NCBI RefSeq assembly: GCF_002021925.1
Contig: NZ_CP012546.1
Location: 1,488,001-1,552,000 of the forward strand
Origin: Campylobacter pinnipediorum subsp. pinnipediorum
GTDB lineage: Bacteria; Campylobacterota; Campylobacteria; Campylobacterales; Campylobacteraceae
Reading direction: 5' to 3'
Length of the DNA stretch: 64,000 nucleotides
The position numbers and the translations under genes were made by a program. Shown piece by piece: positions 43,865-53,993 of this stretch. The notes beneath the pieces were generated by a model. It was not told where the DNA came from and made no database searches. It saw only the letters and a list, made by a program, of their open reading frames with translations. Within the stretch, counting starts at the first letter, position 1. Every line of letters starts with the position of its first letter.

Positions 43865-45358
43865 TTAAAAACTCTCAAAAAAATAAGCCTTTTGTAAAAT
43901 AGAATAGACCTTTAAAACACTATCTTTATCAAATTTTTTCTCTAAAAAATCAATACTATTTTTTCCATCAAATTCCAAAGCTATATTTGCCAAATTTCTA
44001 TCTAGTTCAACTTTTTGATTTAAAGCATCAGCAAATAAAATCACAGGCTCATCTGCATTTGCAAAATACCTCACATAACCTCTTATATCCTCTTTTAATC
44101 TTGTTTTTCCAACAACATAATCAAGCTTTTTAAACTCTCTTGTAACAATCACAGTATTTACATCACTGATAAGCTCTAAAAATGCATAAAAAACATTTTG
44201 AGTATCCTTATCTTTAAAATCACTCATATTTAAACTGCTAGGATAAGCCTCATAAAATCTTTCAAAAATATCATTAAAGCTTGTATTTAAAGCTCTATCT
44301 TTAATATAGAAAATATCATCTTTTTTGATTAATTTTACTATTAAATTTAATTTAGAAATTTCATCAATACCTATTTGCACATCAAAATCATCATTAGAAC
44401 CCAAAATTTCACTATTCATAACCAAACTTTTTCTAAAAGAACGGTTTTGAAAAAAATCTTTCATCTGCTCTTTTTGCACTCTTTTTGGATAATTTTTCTT
44501 AATATGCTCATCAAACCTAAAAACACCAAAAGATGAGTTAAAAATATCATCAAGAGTAGAATCAAGCAAATAACAAAGTCCGGCTTCTTGTATCTCTTTT
44601 ATAAATTTATTAAAGTATATGGGCTTATTACAAATTTCTAAAAAATCGTGCAAGATATAATAATCATTCTTTTTGTCTTTTGTGATATTTTTTAAAAAAT
44701 CAAGTTGAGTTAAAAGTAATTTTGTAGAATCCTTTAATGTTTGGTTTTGTATATTTTGAAGATTCATTCTTAAAAAATTTTTAAAAAACTCAAGCTCATC
44801 TTTTGACTTTTGTAACCTGCCTTGATAGCTACTCTCATCACTGCTTACAAAAAGCATATATTCTCTTAAAATTTCAAAGCTATTCCAACCAGGATATACA
44901 TTATAAGATATATAAGAGATCCCATCAACTGCGAGAACATTTTTTATAAGTTTTAAAACGGATTTTTTTACATCGTCATCTACCCAACTATAAAGACCGT
45001 GAGCTATAATATAATCAAATTTTCCAAGCTTTTCGTAGTCATCTTGTGTAAGATCTAATATATTTTTTTGTATCAATTCAAAATTCTTAACCCCAGCTTC
45101 CTTTGATATTTTATTGCCTATACTAACCTGAGTTTTCGACATATCAATACCGACAACATCGGCATTTTTGTTATGAATAGCAAATGGCAAAATATTTCCA
45201 CCATAAGAACAGCCAAGCTCTAAAACTCGGGCATTTTCCAAGCTTTTGTTTTTTATGTTTAAAAATGTTGCTACAGCTTGCAGCCTAAAAGGCGAAGAAT
45301 CCACAAAAGCTGCTGAAAAATAAGGCACATCATCATAAGTATCTTTTGTTTGTAACAT
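43865..45358 (-). CDS. SAM-dependent methyltransferase with PKMT-type regulatory domain
   Basis: This 497-residue protein starts with a class I SAM-binding fold. Motif I is VLELGCSYGGNILPFA (about 45-60), with GIDMSKTQVSIG and FDYIIAHGLYSWVDDD downstream. A helical regulatory region follows (about 205-330, DYYILHDFLEI), then a C-terminal winged-helix-like domain. This architecture is called 'methyltransferase regulatory domain' and is known from rickettsial outer-membrane-protein lysine methyltransferases. The substrate here is unknown. It is 2 bp from the DNA methyltransferase upstream. Confidence 0.8.
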   Translation of the reverse strand: MLQTKDTYDDVPYFSAAFVDSSPFRLQAVATFLNIKNKSLENARVLELGCSYGGNILPFAIHNKNADVVGIDMSKTQVSIGNKISKEAGVKNFELIQKNILDLTQDDYEKLGKFDYIIAHGLYSWVDDDVKKSVLKLIKNVLAVDGISYISYNVYPGWNSFEILREYMLFVSSDESSYQGRLQKSKDELEFFKNFLRMNLQNIQNQTLKDSTKLLLTQLDFLKNITKDKKNDYYILHDFLEICNKPIYFNKFIKEIQEAGLCYLLDSTLDDIFNSSFGVFRFDEHIKKNYPKRVQKEQMKDFFQNRSFRKSLVMNSEILGSNDDFDVQIGIDEISKLNLIVKLIKKDDIFYIKDRALNTSFNDIFERFYEAYPSSLNMSDFKDKDTQNVFYAFLELISDVNTVIVTREFKKLDYVVGKTRLKEDIRGYVRYFANADEPVILFADALNQKVELDRNLANIALEFDGKNSIDFLEKKFDKDSVLKVYSILQKAYFFESF

Positions 45359-45360
45359 TT

Positions 45361-46473
45361 TTATTCCTTATTTTGTTTTTTTAATATGTATAAATATTCT
45401 ATAACATGTAGCTGTCTATTTTTTAAATTTCTACTTGCTTTAAATGTATTATATTTTTGTTCTAGTATCTTAACTTTTCCAAATTTACAAAGCTCTTGTT
45501 CAAACTTTTCACGACTAATAAATCCCTCAGAATTAAACGATATAAGGATAAATTTTGCTTTTAATTTTGCTATGAGTTCAAAAAAAGTATCAGAGGCAAA
45601 AGCCTTTTTATTATAAGCTGACCTATTCCAATCTTTTGTTATTCCTGAAACTTTTGAAATTTCTTTTGGCTCATCGTATTTTGCTATTAGATTTAGCATA
45701 AAATAGTTAGAACCGTAAGGATGTTGATTATAAGGGGGGTCTAGGTATATCAAATCAAGCTCATCAAGTTCGTTTGCAAGTTCGTTTGAATCTTTATTAA
45801 ACACATCGTATTTGACATTAAAATTTGAAAAAACAGGCACAGGTAATACAATATCTGCCATTATCCTTTTTAATGCATTTTTGCCACTACCGCCAAACTC
45901 ACCTTTACCATCTTTGTTTTTATAAAATCCTTTAAAAACACCGCTTGTGTTTGCTTTATTGCTAGCCTCATACAAAAGAGGTGCTATAAAAAACTTTTTA
46001 AAATCCTCATCAAGCCCATCTATCTCTTGCCTTGCTGTATCTAAAAAATTAGCATTTTTCCTAGTATAAAATACCCTTTCATTATCTTTTATATCATCAT
46101 CACACAAAGGGGCATAAAGCCTTGATAAAAAGCCATCTCTTAAGCTTGTTTGTATATTTTTATTTAGTTTTTTATTTAGATTAAGAAGCTCTTTTTTAAA
46201 CTCAAAATCAGCATTAAACAAATAACACTCATTAGTTATCTTAGAATAAAGCTCTAAATCATTTGCAACGATATAACTAGCATGTTGCTTTAAATTCCTA
46301 GAAACGATACCCGAACCAGAAAACAAATCCCCAACACTAAGCTTATCTTTAAAAAGCTCTTTTTTGGCTATATCAACACCTTGATTTATAAAGTTAAGCA
46401 AAGAACGTTTATTTCCAAGATAGGTTAAAATTTGTTCTTTTAAATAGGCATCGTTTTCTTTTGTATTAACCAT
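45361..46473 (-). CDS. N6-adenine DNA methyltransferase, D12 class, no partner nuclease seen
   Basis: This protein of about 370 residues has the SAM motif [16 protein letters not shown] (about 43-58) and the catalytic [19 protein letters not shown] (about 253-271). The DPPY motif defines adenine-N6 methyltransferases. An in-frame TTG at 46485 would add four residues. The ATG at 46473 overlaps the serC end by 8 bp. No restriction enzyme gene is adjacent, so it looks like an orphan methyltransferase embedded in a core operon. The recognition site cannot be read from the sequence. Confidence 0.85.
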   Translation of the reverse strand: MVNTKENDAYLKEQILTYLGNKRSLLNFINQGVDIAKKELFKDKLSVGDLFSGSGIVSRNLKQHASYIVANDLELYSKITNECYLFNADFEFKKELLNLNKKLNKNIQTSLRDGFLSRLYAPLCDDDIKDNERVFYTRKNANFLDTARQEIDGLDEDFKKFFIAPLLYEASNKANTSGVFKGFYKNKDGKGEFGGSGKNALKRIMADIVLPVPVFSNFNVKYDVFNKDSNELANELDELDLIYLDPPYNQHPYGSNYFMLNLIAKYDEPKEISKVSGITKDWNRSAYNKKAFASDTFFELIAKLKAKFILISFNSEGFISREKFEQELCKFGKVKILEQKYNTFKASRNLKNRQLHVIEYLYILKKQNKE

Positions 46474-47539
46474 TTTTTCTAGCAAATTCCTTCATAAAAT
46501 CAGCTAAAACGGTTACATCTTCAATGCTAACAGCATTATATATAGAAGCTCTTATACCGCCTAAATGCCTATGTCCTTTTAGTCCAAGCATATTATTTTT
46601 TAAAGCTTCACTTACAAAAATAGGCTCTAAATCTTTATTTTTAATATTAAAGCTAACATTCATCACAGATCTATCCTCTTTTTTTGCATGTCCTTTATAA
46701 AAATCATCAGAGTTATCTATAACGCTATATAAAATTTCAGCTTTTTTTGTATTTATTTGATCAGTAGCTTTAAGCCCGCCACGATCTATTAGCCATTGCA
46801 TATTTAGATTTAAAAGATAAATAGCAAATGTCGGAGGTGTGTTATATAAAGATTTAGCATCTGCATGAGTTTTATATCTTAAAAACATAGGAACATTGTT
46901 TGAACTAACCCTATCAATCAAATCTTTTCTTATTATAACAATAGTAACACCACTAGGGCCGGCATTTTTTTGAGCTCCTCCATATAAAACACCAATATCA
47001 CTAAAATCAAGTGGGCGAGAAAAAAAATCACTAGAGCTATCTACAACCAAAGGTGCTTTGCTTTTTGGTAGTGATTTGTATTGGGTTCCATAAATTGTAT
47101 TATTAGAACAAATATAACTAAAATCAGCATTATCATCAAAATTAATATCAGGGATATGATTAAAATTATCATCCTTAGAACTAGCAACAACTTTATGATT
47201 TATACCTAAAATTTGAGCCTCTTTTATAGCTTTTGAAGTCCAAACACCAGTATCTACATACTCAGCAACACCGCCTTGATAAAGATTTAGCGGTATCATA
47301 CTAAATTGAAGATGAGCCCCGCCTTGCAAAAATAAAATATCAAAATCATCTGAAATATTATACAACTCTCTTATTTTTTGCATAGCACCAAAATGAACCT
47401 CTTCATAAGTCTTTGAGCGATGACTTATTTCCATTATGCTATAACCTTCATTATGATAGTTCACAAACTCAGATTGTGCTTTTTGCAAAACCTCAAAAGG
47501 AAGCCCTGTTGGTCCTGCACTAAAATTTATCATTCTCAT
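46466..47539 (-). CDS. serC: Phosphoserine aminotransferase
   Basis: This 357-residue PLP enzyme converts 3-phosphohydroxypyruvate to phosphoserine. It starts [18 protein letters not shown] and has [13 protein letters not shown], and the PLP lysine lies in [13 protein letters not shown]. The tail [18 protein letters not shown] is the family's C-terminal motif. The ribosome-binding site AAGGAG is 5 bp before the chosen ATG. It lies between xseA and the DNA methyltransferase. Confidence 0.97.
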   Translation of the reverse strand: MRMINFSAGPTGLPFEVLQKAQSEFVNYHNEGYSIMEISHRSKTYEEVHFGAMQKIRELYNISDDFDILFLQGGAHLQFSMIPLNLYQGGVAEYVDTGVWTSKAIKEAQILGINHKVVASSKDDNFNHIPDINFDDNADFSYICSNNTIYGTQYKSLPKSKAPLVVDSSSDFFSRPLDFSDIGVLYGGAQKNAGPSGVTIVIIRKDLIDRVSSNNVPMFLRYKTHADAKSLYNTPPTFAIYLLNLNMQWLIDRGGLKATDQINTKKAEILYSVIDNSDDFYKGHAKKEDRSVMNVSFNIKNKDLEPIFVSEALKNNMLGLKGHRHLGGIRASIYNAVSIEDVTVLADFMKEFARKNG

Positions 47540-47548
47540 TCTTGCTCC

Positions 47549-48715
47549 TTATTTTGTTATTTTTGCTTGTCGTGATATGTTTTGTGATATTATTTGTATC
47601 TCATCATCTATGTTTAGATCTTGTAAATTTATATTTTTACTAAGACTTCTTATCTCTACTAAATTTTCAGTCTTTTTAAAAAAATCTTCCCTTGTATCAA
47701 AGCCAATTTTTAAAGCTCTTATATCAGATGTAAGAAGTGAAATTTTATTTAAAATAATATTTTCAAGACTCATTTTTAGGTTATTTATCTTTGAAATTTT
47801 TGTATCTATCTTTGCTAAAATTGTATCTGTTGAAAGTTTTATATTTAGTAGCTCTAACTTGCTTTGAAGATTTTTAAATTTCAACTCCATGGCTTTAAAA
47901 ATATCATTTGAAATAGTATCTATATACTGAAAATAAGCATCTTCATCAGGTAAAAGATCAAACATAGCAGCACTTGGTGTCAAAGCTCTTTTGTCAGCAA
48001 CAAAATCACTAATCACATAATCTATCTCGTGTCCTATAGCACTTATCACAGGTGTTTTGGTTTTAAAAATTTCACGAGCCAAGCCTTCATCATTAAAACA
48101 CCAAAGATCCTCTTTACTACCACCACCACGAGCCAAAACTATAACATCAACGCCATAATTATCGGCTTTTTTTAAAGATTTTATTAAAGATTGTGGTGCA
48201 TTTTCACCTTGCGTCAAAGAGTCAAAAATAAAAATTTCACTAAGTTTCCATTTTTGAGTTAATACCCTTAGCATATCTTGCAAAGCGGCAGATGTTGCTG
48301 ATGTAACAAGAGCTATTTTTTTAGGTAAGCTTGGTATTGGTTTTTTGTATGTTATATCAAACAAACCCTCCGAAGCAAGTTTTTGTTTTAGCTGATTAAA
48401 TGCTAGTTCAAGCTCTCCTATCCCATCTGGTCTTAAAGAGTTTACGATAACCTGATAAGAGCCATTTGGCACATACAAAGACACTTTGGCATAAACTATA
48501 ACCTTCATACCATCTGTAACATTAAAGCCTAGTTTTAAATTATTCATTTTATACATTACAGCAGCGACACTCGAACTATCATCTTTTAATGTAAAATACC
48601 AATGTCCTGAACCGTGTTTGGTTAAGCGTGAAATTTCACCAGCTATCTCAACATAGCCAAATGTTGTATCAAGTAGAGTTTTAGCCTTTTCATTTAACTC
48701 TGTTACACTTAGCAT
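47549..48715 (-). CDS. xseA: Exodeoxyribonuclease VII large subunit
   Basis: This 388-residue protein has an N-terminal OB fold (about 1-95, VAGEISRLTKHGSGHWYFTLKD in pattern). The catalytic domain follows, with KKIALVTSATSAALQDML, the metal-site segment VIVLARGGGSKEDLW, and IGHEIDYVISDFVADKRALTPSAA. The C-terminal coiled coil is shorter than in E. coli. ExoVII degrades single-stranded DNA. The start overlaps the ubiE stop by 7 bp. xseB is not next to it. Confidence 0.95.
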   Translation of the reverse strand: MLSVTELNEKAKTLLDTTFGYVEIAGEISRLTKHGSGHWYFTLKDDSSSVAAVMYKMNNLKLGFNVTDGMKVIVYAKVSLYVPNGSYQVIVNSLRPDGIGELELAFNQLKQKLASEGLFDITYKKPIPSLPKKIALVTSATSAALQDMLRVLTQKWKLSEIFIFDSLTQGENAPQSLIKSLKKADNYGVDVIVLARGGGSKEDLWCFNDEGLAREIFKTKTPVISAIGHEIDYVISDFVADKRALTPSAAMFDLLPDEDAYFQYIDTISNDIFKAMELKFKNLQSKLELLNIKLSTDTILAKIDTKISKINNLKMSLENIILNKISLLTSDIRALKIGFDTREDFFKKTENLVEIRSLSKNINLQDLNIDDEIQIISQNISRQAKITK

Positions 48716-49425
48716 GATTTAACTTTTTTTGCTATAAACAGTGTAGATATATCCATACTAAAGCCTTTGCATTCAATTATTTCAAAGCCAGATTTTACAA
48801 GCTCTTTACAAAATGATTCTGAGTCTAAGAAGCTATCTATGGAGCTTGGCAGATACTCGTATGCTTCTTTATCTTTTGATATAAATGCACCTATTTTAGG
48901 CAATATAGAACTAAGGTAAAAATCACGAATTCTTGTTATAGGGCCAGCTTTTTTTCTTTTTGTAAACTCAAGCACGACAACATACCCACCCATTTTAAGA
49001 ACCCTATTAAACTCAGCCAAAGCCTCTTTTCTTGCAACGACATTTCTAATCCCATAACTAATGCTTAAAATATCAGCAAAATCACTATCAAGACCGGTAT
49101 TATCAGCAAATGCTTGTTTAAATATAAAATTTGGAAATTTTTCTTGCCCCTGTTTTAGCATACCAGAAGATGGATCAACACCGATTAGATTATGTATATC
49201 TTTATCCATATCATCAGCTATATTCTTCCACATACCCATCATATCACCAGTTCCACAAGCAACATCTACGATATTTAGATCATCTTGTTCCATTTTAAGT
49301 AGTGTTTGTTTACAAGCATATTTTCTCCAACTAATATCAATACCCATACTCAAAACTCTATTTGCAACATCATAAGTAGGAGCTATATTGTCAAACATTT
49401 TTACTATTTGTTCTTGTTTTTGCAT
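48709..49425 (-). CDS. ubiE: Demethylmenaquinone methyltransferase (UbiE/MenG)
   Basis: This 238-residue class I SAM methyltransferase performs the last step of menaquinone synthesis. It has MFDNIAPTYDVANRVLSMGIDISWR, motif I VDVACGTGDM, ISYGIRNV and VLEFTKRKKAGP, all UbiE signatures. Campylobacter respires through menaquinone, so MenG activity is the relevant one. It overlaps xseA and follows the CYTH/CHAD-like gene by 16 bp. Confidence 0.95.
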   Translation of the reverse strand: MQKQEQIVKMFDNIAPTYDVANRVLSMGIDISWRKYACKQTLLKMEQDDLNIVDVACGTGDMMGMWKNIADDMDKDIHNLIGVDPSSGMLKQGQEKFPNFIFKQAFADNTGLDSDFADILSISYGIRNVVARKEALAEFNRVLKMGGYVVVLEFTKRKKAGPITRIRDFYLSSILPKIGAFISKDKEAYEYLPSSIDSFLDSESFCKELVKSGFEIIECKGFSMDISTLFIAKKVKSC

Positions 49426-49441
49426 AATCTTTTAAACCTTT

Positions 49442-50749
49442 TTAATAATAAATTTTAATATTTTTAGAAAAAATATGTAATGTTTTTACAGCTTTAGCTG
49501 ATTTTTTTACTATATTTTTACGAACTTTATAAATTTTTTCATATATTTTTGTAGAAATTTTATCCTTTTTCTTTTGAGACAAAAAAGAGCTATCAAGCAC
49601 TTTTAAAAACAGATCATAACTATAAAGTTTTTCTAAAAGTAAATTCATAACAGCAACTCTCTTTTTCATCTTTTTAAATGCAGAAATATCATAAAAATTT
49701 GAAAAATAAAATATCAAGCAAGATAAATTTTTTATATCGCTTTGTATATTATACAAAAAATCATTAGTTGTTTTTAAATCTATATTTTTAAGTGATTTTA
49801 AAACCCTTAAACTCTCAAGCCTAAGGGCATAAGAAACTAAGTTTATAATTTTTTTATCAGCAAAATCTCCATCATAAAAGCTACCATCTTCTTGTAAAAA
49901 AAGTTCCCAGTCACTCAAAATATTTTCACTTTTTATCTTATCTAGCTCATTTTTTATATTTTCATTTTCAATAGCCAAAGCATCATTTATAAAATATTTT
50001 AAATCACCACAATCTTTGATATCTTGCATAACATCAACACAAGATAAAAGCTCTGATTTTATCTTATAAATTTGATTTATCTTTTGAAAATTATCTTTAA
50101 AAGCATTTGTTAATTCAAAGTCAAATACCTTATCAAATATATCTAAAAGTATTATTTCATCTTCAAAACAATAACTTTGTCTATCAATATTTTTTAAAAA
50201 TATATATTTAAGAGCATTTTTTGAGTATGAGCTTTTTGAATCACTGTCAAAATCTTCTTTAAGATACCCAAAAAGAGATAAGTTTTTATCGCTAAACTCG
50301 CTCTTATCACTAACATCTTCCAACACAAAATCACTAAAAGGCTCTTTTATTTTAAAAAATATACCATAAAGCTCGTTTTTAAACTCTATATCAAGCATAC
50401 AAAGACCTGATAAATCGCCCGTATATTCATCAATATAAGAGTTGTTGTTATTCATCATAAAAGCATAACGTTTTTTATAAATAACAGAGCCTAGTTTATA
50501 TTTTAAGGCATCATCAAACTCATCTTGGCTTATTTTTTGAGAGTCAGTTTTTACTGAATTATTTGAGATTATTTTTCTAATTTTTACAAATGTATCATCA
50601 TTACTTTTATAAATTATCTCTTCTTTTGGTGTTATTTTTGTATAAAATTGAGTAGAGTTGTATGTATTAAAAAATGCACCAAGAGATGTTAAAAACTCAA
50701 GAAGCTTGTTATCTTTAAGCAAGAATCTACGTTGTATAAATAACTCCAT
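49442..50749 (-). CDS. Putative CYTH/CHAD-like protein
   Basis: This 435-residue cytoplasmic protein starts MELFIQRRFLLKDNKLLEFL, which resembles the start of CYTH triphosphatase-fold proteins. DDTFVKIRKIIS and YKLGSVIYKKRYAFM are compatible charged strands. The C-terminal 150 residues are helical and Lys-rich (LRLESLRVLKSLKNIDLK, KKMKKRVAVMNLLLEKLY), compatible with a CHAD phosphate-binding domain. The likeness is weak and I could not confirm catalytic residues. It sits between perR and ubiE. Confidence 0.5.
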   Translation of the reverse strand: MELFIQRRFLLKDNKLLEFLTSLGAFFNTYNSTQFYTKITPKEEIIYKSNDDTFVKIRKIISNNSVKTDSQKISQDEFDDALKYKLGSVIYKKRYAFMMNNNNSYIDEYTGDLSGLCMLDIEFKNELYGIFFKIKEPFSDFVLEDVSDKSEFSDKNLSLFGYLKEDFDSDSKSSYSKNALKYIFLKNIDRQSYCFEDEIILLDIFDKVFDFELTNAFKDNFQKINQIYKIKSELLSCVDVMQDIKDCGDLKYFINDALAIENENIKNELDKIKSENILSDWELFLQEDGSFYDGDFADKKIINLVSYALRLESLRVLKSLKNIDLKTTNDFLYNIQSDIKNLSCLIFYFSNFYDISAFKKMKKRVAVMNLLLEKLYSYDLFLKVLDSSFLSQKKKDKISTKIYEKIYKVRKNIVKKSAKAVKTLHIFSKNIKIYY

Positions 50750-50828
50750 AAAGCCTCCATAGTATTTAACTATATTTTAGCAAGTTATGGCTTAAAAATT
50801 TAGTATTTTTAGAACAAATTTTAGTTTT

Positions 50829-50853
50829 ATAATGAGCTAAAAAAGCTCATTAT
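50829..50853 (-). terminator. Hairpin overlapping the perR stop codon
   Basis: A perfect 10-bp stem (ATAATGAGCT at 50829-50838 and AGCTCATTAT at 50844-50853) with a 5-nt loop includes the perR stop codon. Only short A/T runs follow on the minus strand, so it is a moderate terminator candidate between perR and the CYTH/CHAD-like gene. Confidence 0.55.
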
Positions 50854-51260
50854 CTACATTTTTTGCAAGTTTTTACATTAGCAACTAGATTTAACCGCTC
50901 TATAATATTGCCTAGCTTTTTCTCAAGATTTTCTTGGTATTTATTAAGTTCAGCATCATCATAGCTAACATCTTGAACATATCCACAATTATCACAAACA
51001 ACATGAATATGAGGGTATTCGTATATATCATATCTTGGTTTTTGATTTATTATATTAACCTCAACTACCAAACCTTCATCTTTTAGTGTGTTTAAATTCT
51101 TATATACAGTAGCCAGCGAAACAGATGGATTTTCTTTTTTTATCTCTTCGTATAATTCATCTATGGTTGGGTGTGTGTGTTGATCTAAAACTTTTAGAAC
51201 ACTAAGTCTTTGGGGCGTTACTTTTAATCCAAACCGCTTCAATAAGGAAACATGTTGCAT
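50850..51260 (-). CDS. perR: Fur-family peroxide stress regulator
   Basis: This 136-residue Fur-family repressor has an N-terminal winged helix (LKVTPQRLSVLKVLDQHTHPTIDELY, then SLATVYKNLNTL) and a C-terminal dimer/metal domain with HIHVVCDNCG (CxxC) and a second CxxC in KTCKKC. In Campylobacter, PerR represses katA and ahpC with Fe or Mn and is inactivated by peroxide. Its position beside dxs and fliHGF supports PerR over Fur. The ATG at 51260 (AAAGGAG 5 bp upstream) is preferred to an in-frame GTG at 51266 that overlaps the ribosome-binding site. Confidence 0.9.
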   Translation of the reverse strand: MQHVSLLKRFGLKVTPQRLSVLKVLDQHTHPTIDELYEEIKKENPSVSLATVYKNLNTLKDEGLVVEVNIINQKPRYDIYEYPHIHVVCDNCGYVQDVSYDDAELNKYQENLEKKLGNIIERLNLVANVKTCKKCR

Positions 51261-51332
51261 AAGCACTCCTTTAAATTTATTTTAGTCTATTTTAAAATAT
51301 ACTAAAAATGTGCTTAAAGTATTCTTTATTAA

Positions 51333-53165
51333 TTAATATTTATTATTTATTAGTATTTTTTGAGCTATTAAATTTGGCGATATTCCCATACTTTCTTCAA
51401 CTAAATTTATATTTCCATGAGTTATAAATTTATCATCATACTCAAAACTCACAACACTAACATCAAAAATATTATTTTCTTGCAAAAATGAGCTTAATAT
51501 ATCTCCAACCCCTCCTTTTTTTACACTATCGCTAAAGATATACCATTTTTTTGTTTTCTTAGATAAGTTTATCAAAAACTCACGGTCTAGCGGCTTTATA
51601 AAGACTAAATCAACTAAATTTACATTCAGCTTATCTTTTATGATATTTCTCACAGCATTTGCTTTACCAACACCATTTCCATACCCTATAAAAGCTATAT
51701 CACTATCTGTTTGAATAAGCATTTCAGACTTGCCTAATTCTAGTTTGTTGGCCTTAAAATCAGAATCATCTATACCAAAAGACCCCCTTGGAAATCTAAA
51801 TGCGCTAACACCTTTGTATGCATACGCAAATTCCATTGCAAATTTTAAGCTATCCTGCGAGCGTGGTGCAAACAAAACCATATTTGGTATTGCATGTAAA
51901 TAACTTATATCAAAAGCACCCTGATGAGTCTCTCCGTCTTCTCCTACAATACCTGCTCTATCCATAGCAAAAGTCATATTTAGATTTGATATACAGGCAT
52001 CGTGAATAACTTGATCGTAAGCTCTTTGCAAAAATGTAGAGTAAATAACTACAAAAGGCTTAAAGCCCTCTTTTGCCATTGCTGCCATTGATGTAACACC
52101 ATGTTGTTCTGCTATTGCAACATCCCAAAATCTATCGGGATAAGCTTCTATCAAAGCATCCATGCCAGTTCCTGTCGGCATTGCTGCTGTTATCCCAACT
52201 ATATCTTTATGCTCACCGGCCATCTTTAAAAGATGATCGCTAAAAATCTTAGTAGCTTGAACTTTTGAGTTTGTTTTTTTTATCACTTCACCAGTTTTTA
52301 CATCAAATGGACCAACTCCGTGCCAAGAAGCAAAATGTCCTTCTGCATTTTTATAACCTTTACCTTTTAAGGTCTGAGCATGAATAATAACCGGTTTATT
52401 CATTGACTTTGCTGTTTCAAAAGTAGATATAAGCTCGCTTAATTTATGCCCATTTACAGGACCTATATATTCAAGCCCAAGCTCTTCAAAAATTATACCG
52501 GGGGTAATTAGCTTAATGCTTTCTTCCATTCTTCTTGCCATATATGCAGCCGAATCAGGCATATATGAAAGAAATTTTTCAACACCACCTTTAAATTTCT
52601 GATAAGACTTTCCAGCCATAATATGACTTAAATACTTGCTTAAAGCACCTATTGGCCGACTTATACTCATTTCGTTATCATTTAGTATAATTACGCAAGG
52701 GTATTTTCTATCCCCGAGTTCATTTAATGCCTCATATGCCATTCCAGCACTCATAGAACCATCACCTATCAAAGCTACAGGTAGTCTGTTTTCACACTTG
52801 AGTTTGATTGATTTTGCTGCGCCAACAGCCAATGAAATAGATGTTGAGCTATGACCAGCTATAAAATAATCAGCTTCATTTTCACTTGGCTTTGAAAAGC
52901 CACTTATGCCACCAAATTGCCTAAGTGTTTCAAAATCATCCCATCTATCCGTTAAAAGTTTATGTGCGTAAGATTGGTGACTTACATCAAAAATAAATGG
53001 ATCTTTTTTAACATCAAAAACATAATGCATAGCTACTATAAGCTCAACTGCCCCTATATTTGAACTAAGATGTCCTCCATTTTTACTAACTACATCTATT
53101 ATTCTTTTTCTTATTTTTTCACACAGCTGGTTTAGTTCTTCTAAATTTAAATTTTTTATATCCAT
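51333..53165 (-). CDS. dxs: 1-deoxy-D-xylulose-5-phosphate synthase
   Basis: This 610-residue thiamine-diphosphate enzyme condenses pyruvate and glyceraldehyde-3-phosphate, the first step of MEP isoprenoid synthesis. It has NGGHLSSNIGAVEL, the TPP-binding motif starting ALIGDGSMSAGMAYEALN, and MDRAGIVGEDGETHQGAFD. It feeds the prenyl synthase IspA encoded at 41530-42375. It lies 3 bp after fliH at the end of the lysA-to-dxs run. Confidence 0.97.
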   Translation of the reverse strand: MDIKNLNLEELNQLCEKIRKRIIDVVSKNGGHLSSNIGAVELIVAMHYVFDVKKDPFIFDVSHQSYAHKLLTDRWDDFETLRQFGGISGFSKPSENEADYFIAGHSSTSISLAVGAAKSIKLKCENRLPVALIGDGSMSAGMAYEALNELGDRKYPCVIILNDNEMSISRPIGALSKYLSHIMAGKSYQKFKGGVEKFLSYMPDSAAYMARRMEESIKLITPGIIFEELGLEYIGPVNGHKLSELISTFETAKSMNKPVIIHAQTLKGKGYKNAEGHFASWHGVGPFDVKTGEVIKKTNSKVQATKIFSDHLLKMAGEHKDIVGITAAMPTGTGMDALIEAYPDRFWDVAIAEQHGVTSMAAMAKEGFKPFVVIYSTFLQRAYDQVIHDACISNLNMTFAMDRAGIVGEDGETHQGAFDISYLHAIPNMVLFAPRSQDSLKFAMEFAYAYKGVSAFRFPRGSFGIDDSDFKANKLELGKSEMLIQTDSDIAFIGYGNGVGKANAVRNIIKDKLNVNLVDLVFIKPLDREFLINLSKKTKKWYIFSDSVKKGGVGDILSSFLQENNIFDVSVVSFEYDDKFITHGNINLVEESMGISPNLIAQKILINNKY

Positions 53166-53168
53166 TTT

Positions 53169-53993
53169 TTATTCCACCAAAGTCTTTAATTTTTCAATTC
53201 TAGTTTCAAGCGTTGCATCAATATTGCCCAGCTCATTTATAATAACAACACCGCCCTTACTAATAGCATCATCTAATTCTATTTTAATGTGTGAATTTTC
53301 TAAAAAAGCATTTTTTAGATATTCGCCATCATCAGGATTTACCCTAAGAGTTATATTTTTTGCATCTTTTATATCTTGAAGTAAATTTTTAGTTACAGCA
53401 TAAGCTATTTTTTCTGATTTTTGTTCTACTTCAGAGCCAATCACCTCTTTTGCTATGCTTATTGATGTTTCGGCTAAATCCTGTTCGTTTTTAAGTATAA
53501 ACTCATCAAGTTCATTAAATTTAACTGCAAGTTTTTCAATGGAAGCATTAAACTTATCATTTAGCTCTTTAAGTTTTGTATCAAAAGCCGAATTTGACTC
53601 AGCGATGCCTTCATTTTTGCCATCTTCTTTTGCTCTTGCAACTTCTGCCTCTAGTCTTTTTGCAAACTCGCTCTCTTGATTTTCTATTTGCATTTGAAGT
53701 TTTATCATATTTGAGCTAAGCTCATCTGTTTTTTTAAGCAATTCTTCAACAAATCCTGCATCAAAATTTGATGATTTATTTTGAGCTTCATAAGACTGTA
53801 TATTTTGTTGGTTAATATTATTTTGTTTTGGTTCTATATTTTTAGTATTTTCATCTTCAGAAGCAGGTAAAGTTTTTTGCTCATGAGAAATTTTATCTTT
53901 TTCATTAGACATATCACTACCCAAAACCTTAAAACGATAATTTTCAACGAAATGCTTATTGGCAATTTCGTTTGTTATAACACTGCTTTTCAT
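53169..53993 (-). CDS. fliH: Flagellar export ATPase regulator FliH
   Basis: This 274-residue protein has a polar, Gln/Asn/Lys-rich N-terminal region and a long helix around residues 95-170 (QNIQSYEAQ to KLNDKFNAS). A C-terminal domain with ETSISIAKEVIGSEVEQ and LRVNPDDGEYL matches the FliH/SctL/VATPase-E pattern. FliH binds and restrains the flagellar export ATPase FliI and links it to the C-ring. The start overlaps the fliG stop by 1 bp. fliI is not in this window. Confidence 0.9.
   Translation of the reverse strand: MKSSVITNEIANKHFVENYRFKVLGSDMSNEKDKISHEQKTLPASEDENTKNIEPKQNNINQQNIQSYEAQNKSSNFDAGFVEELLKKTDELSSNMIKLQMQIENQESEFAKRLEAEVARAKEDGKNEGIAESNSAFDTKLKELNDKFNASIEKLAVKFNELDEFILKNEQDLAETSISIAKEVIGSEVEQKSEKIAYAVTKNLLQDIKDAKNITLRVNPDDGEYLKNAFLENSHIKIELDDAISKGGVVIINELGNIDATLETRIEKLKTLVE

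Noticed and set aside
45733-45739. G6 run in the DNA methyltransferase gene as a phase-variation tract
   Set aside because: Six bases is short for phase variation in Campylobacter (usually eight or more), and it encodes the obligatory DPPY motif.
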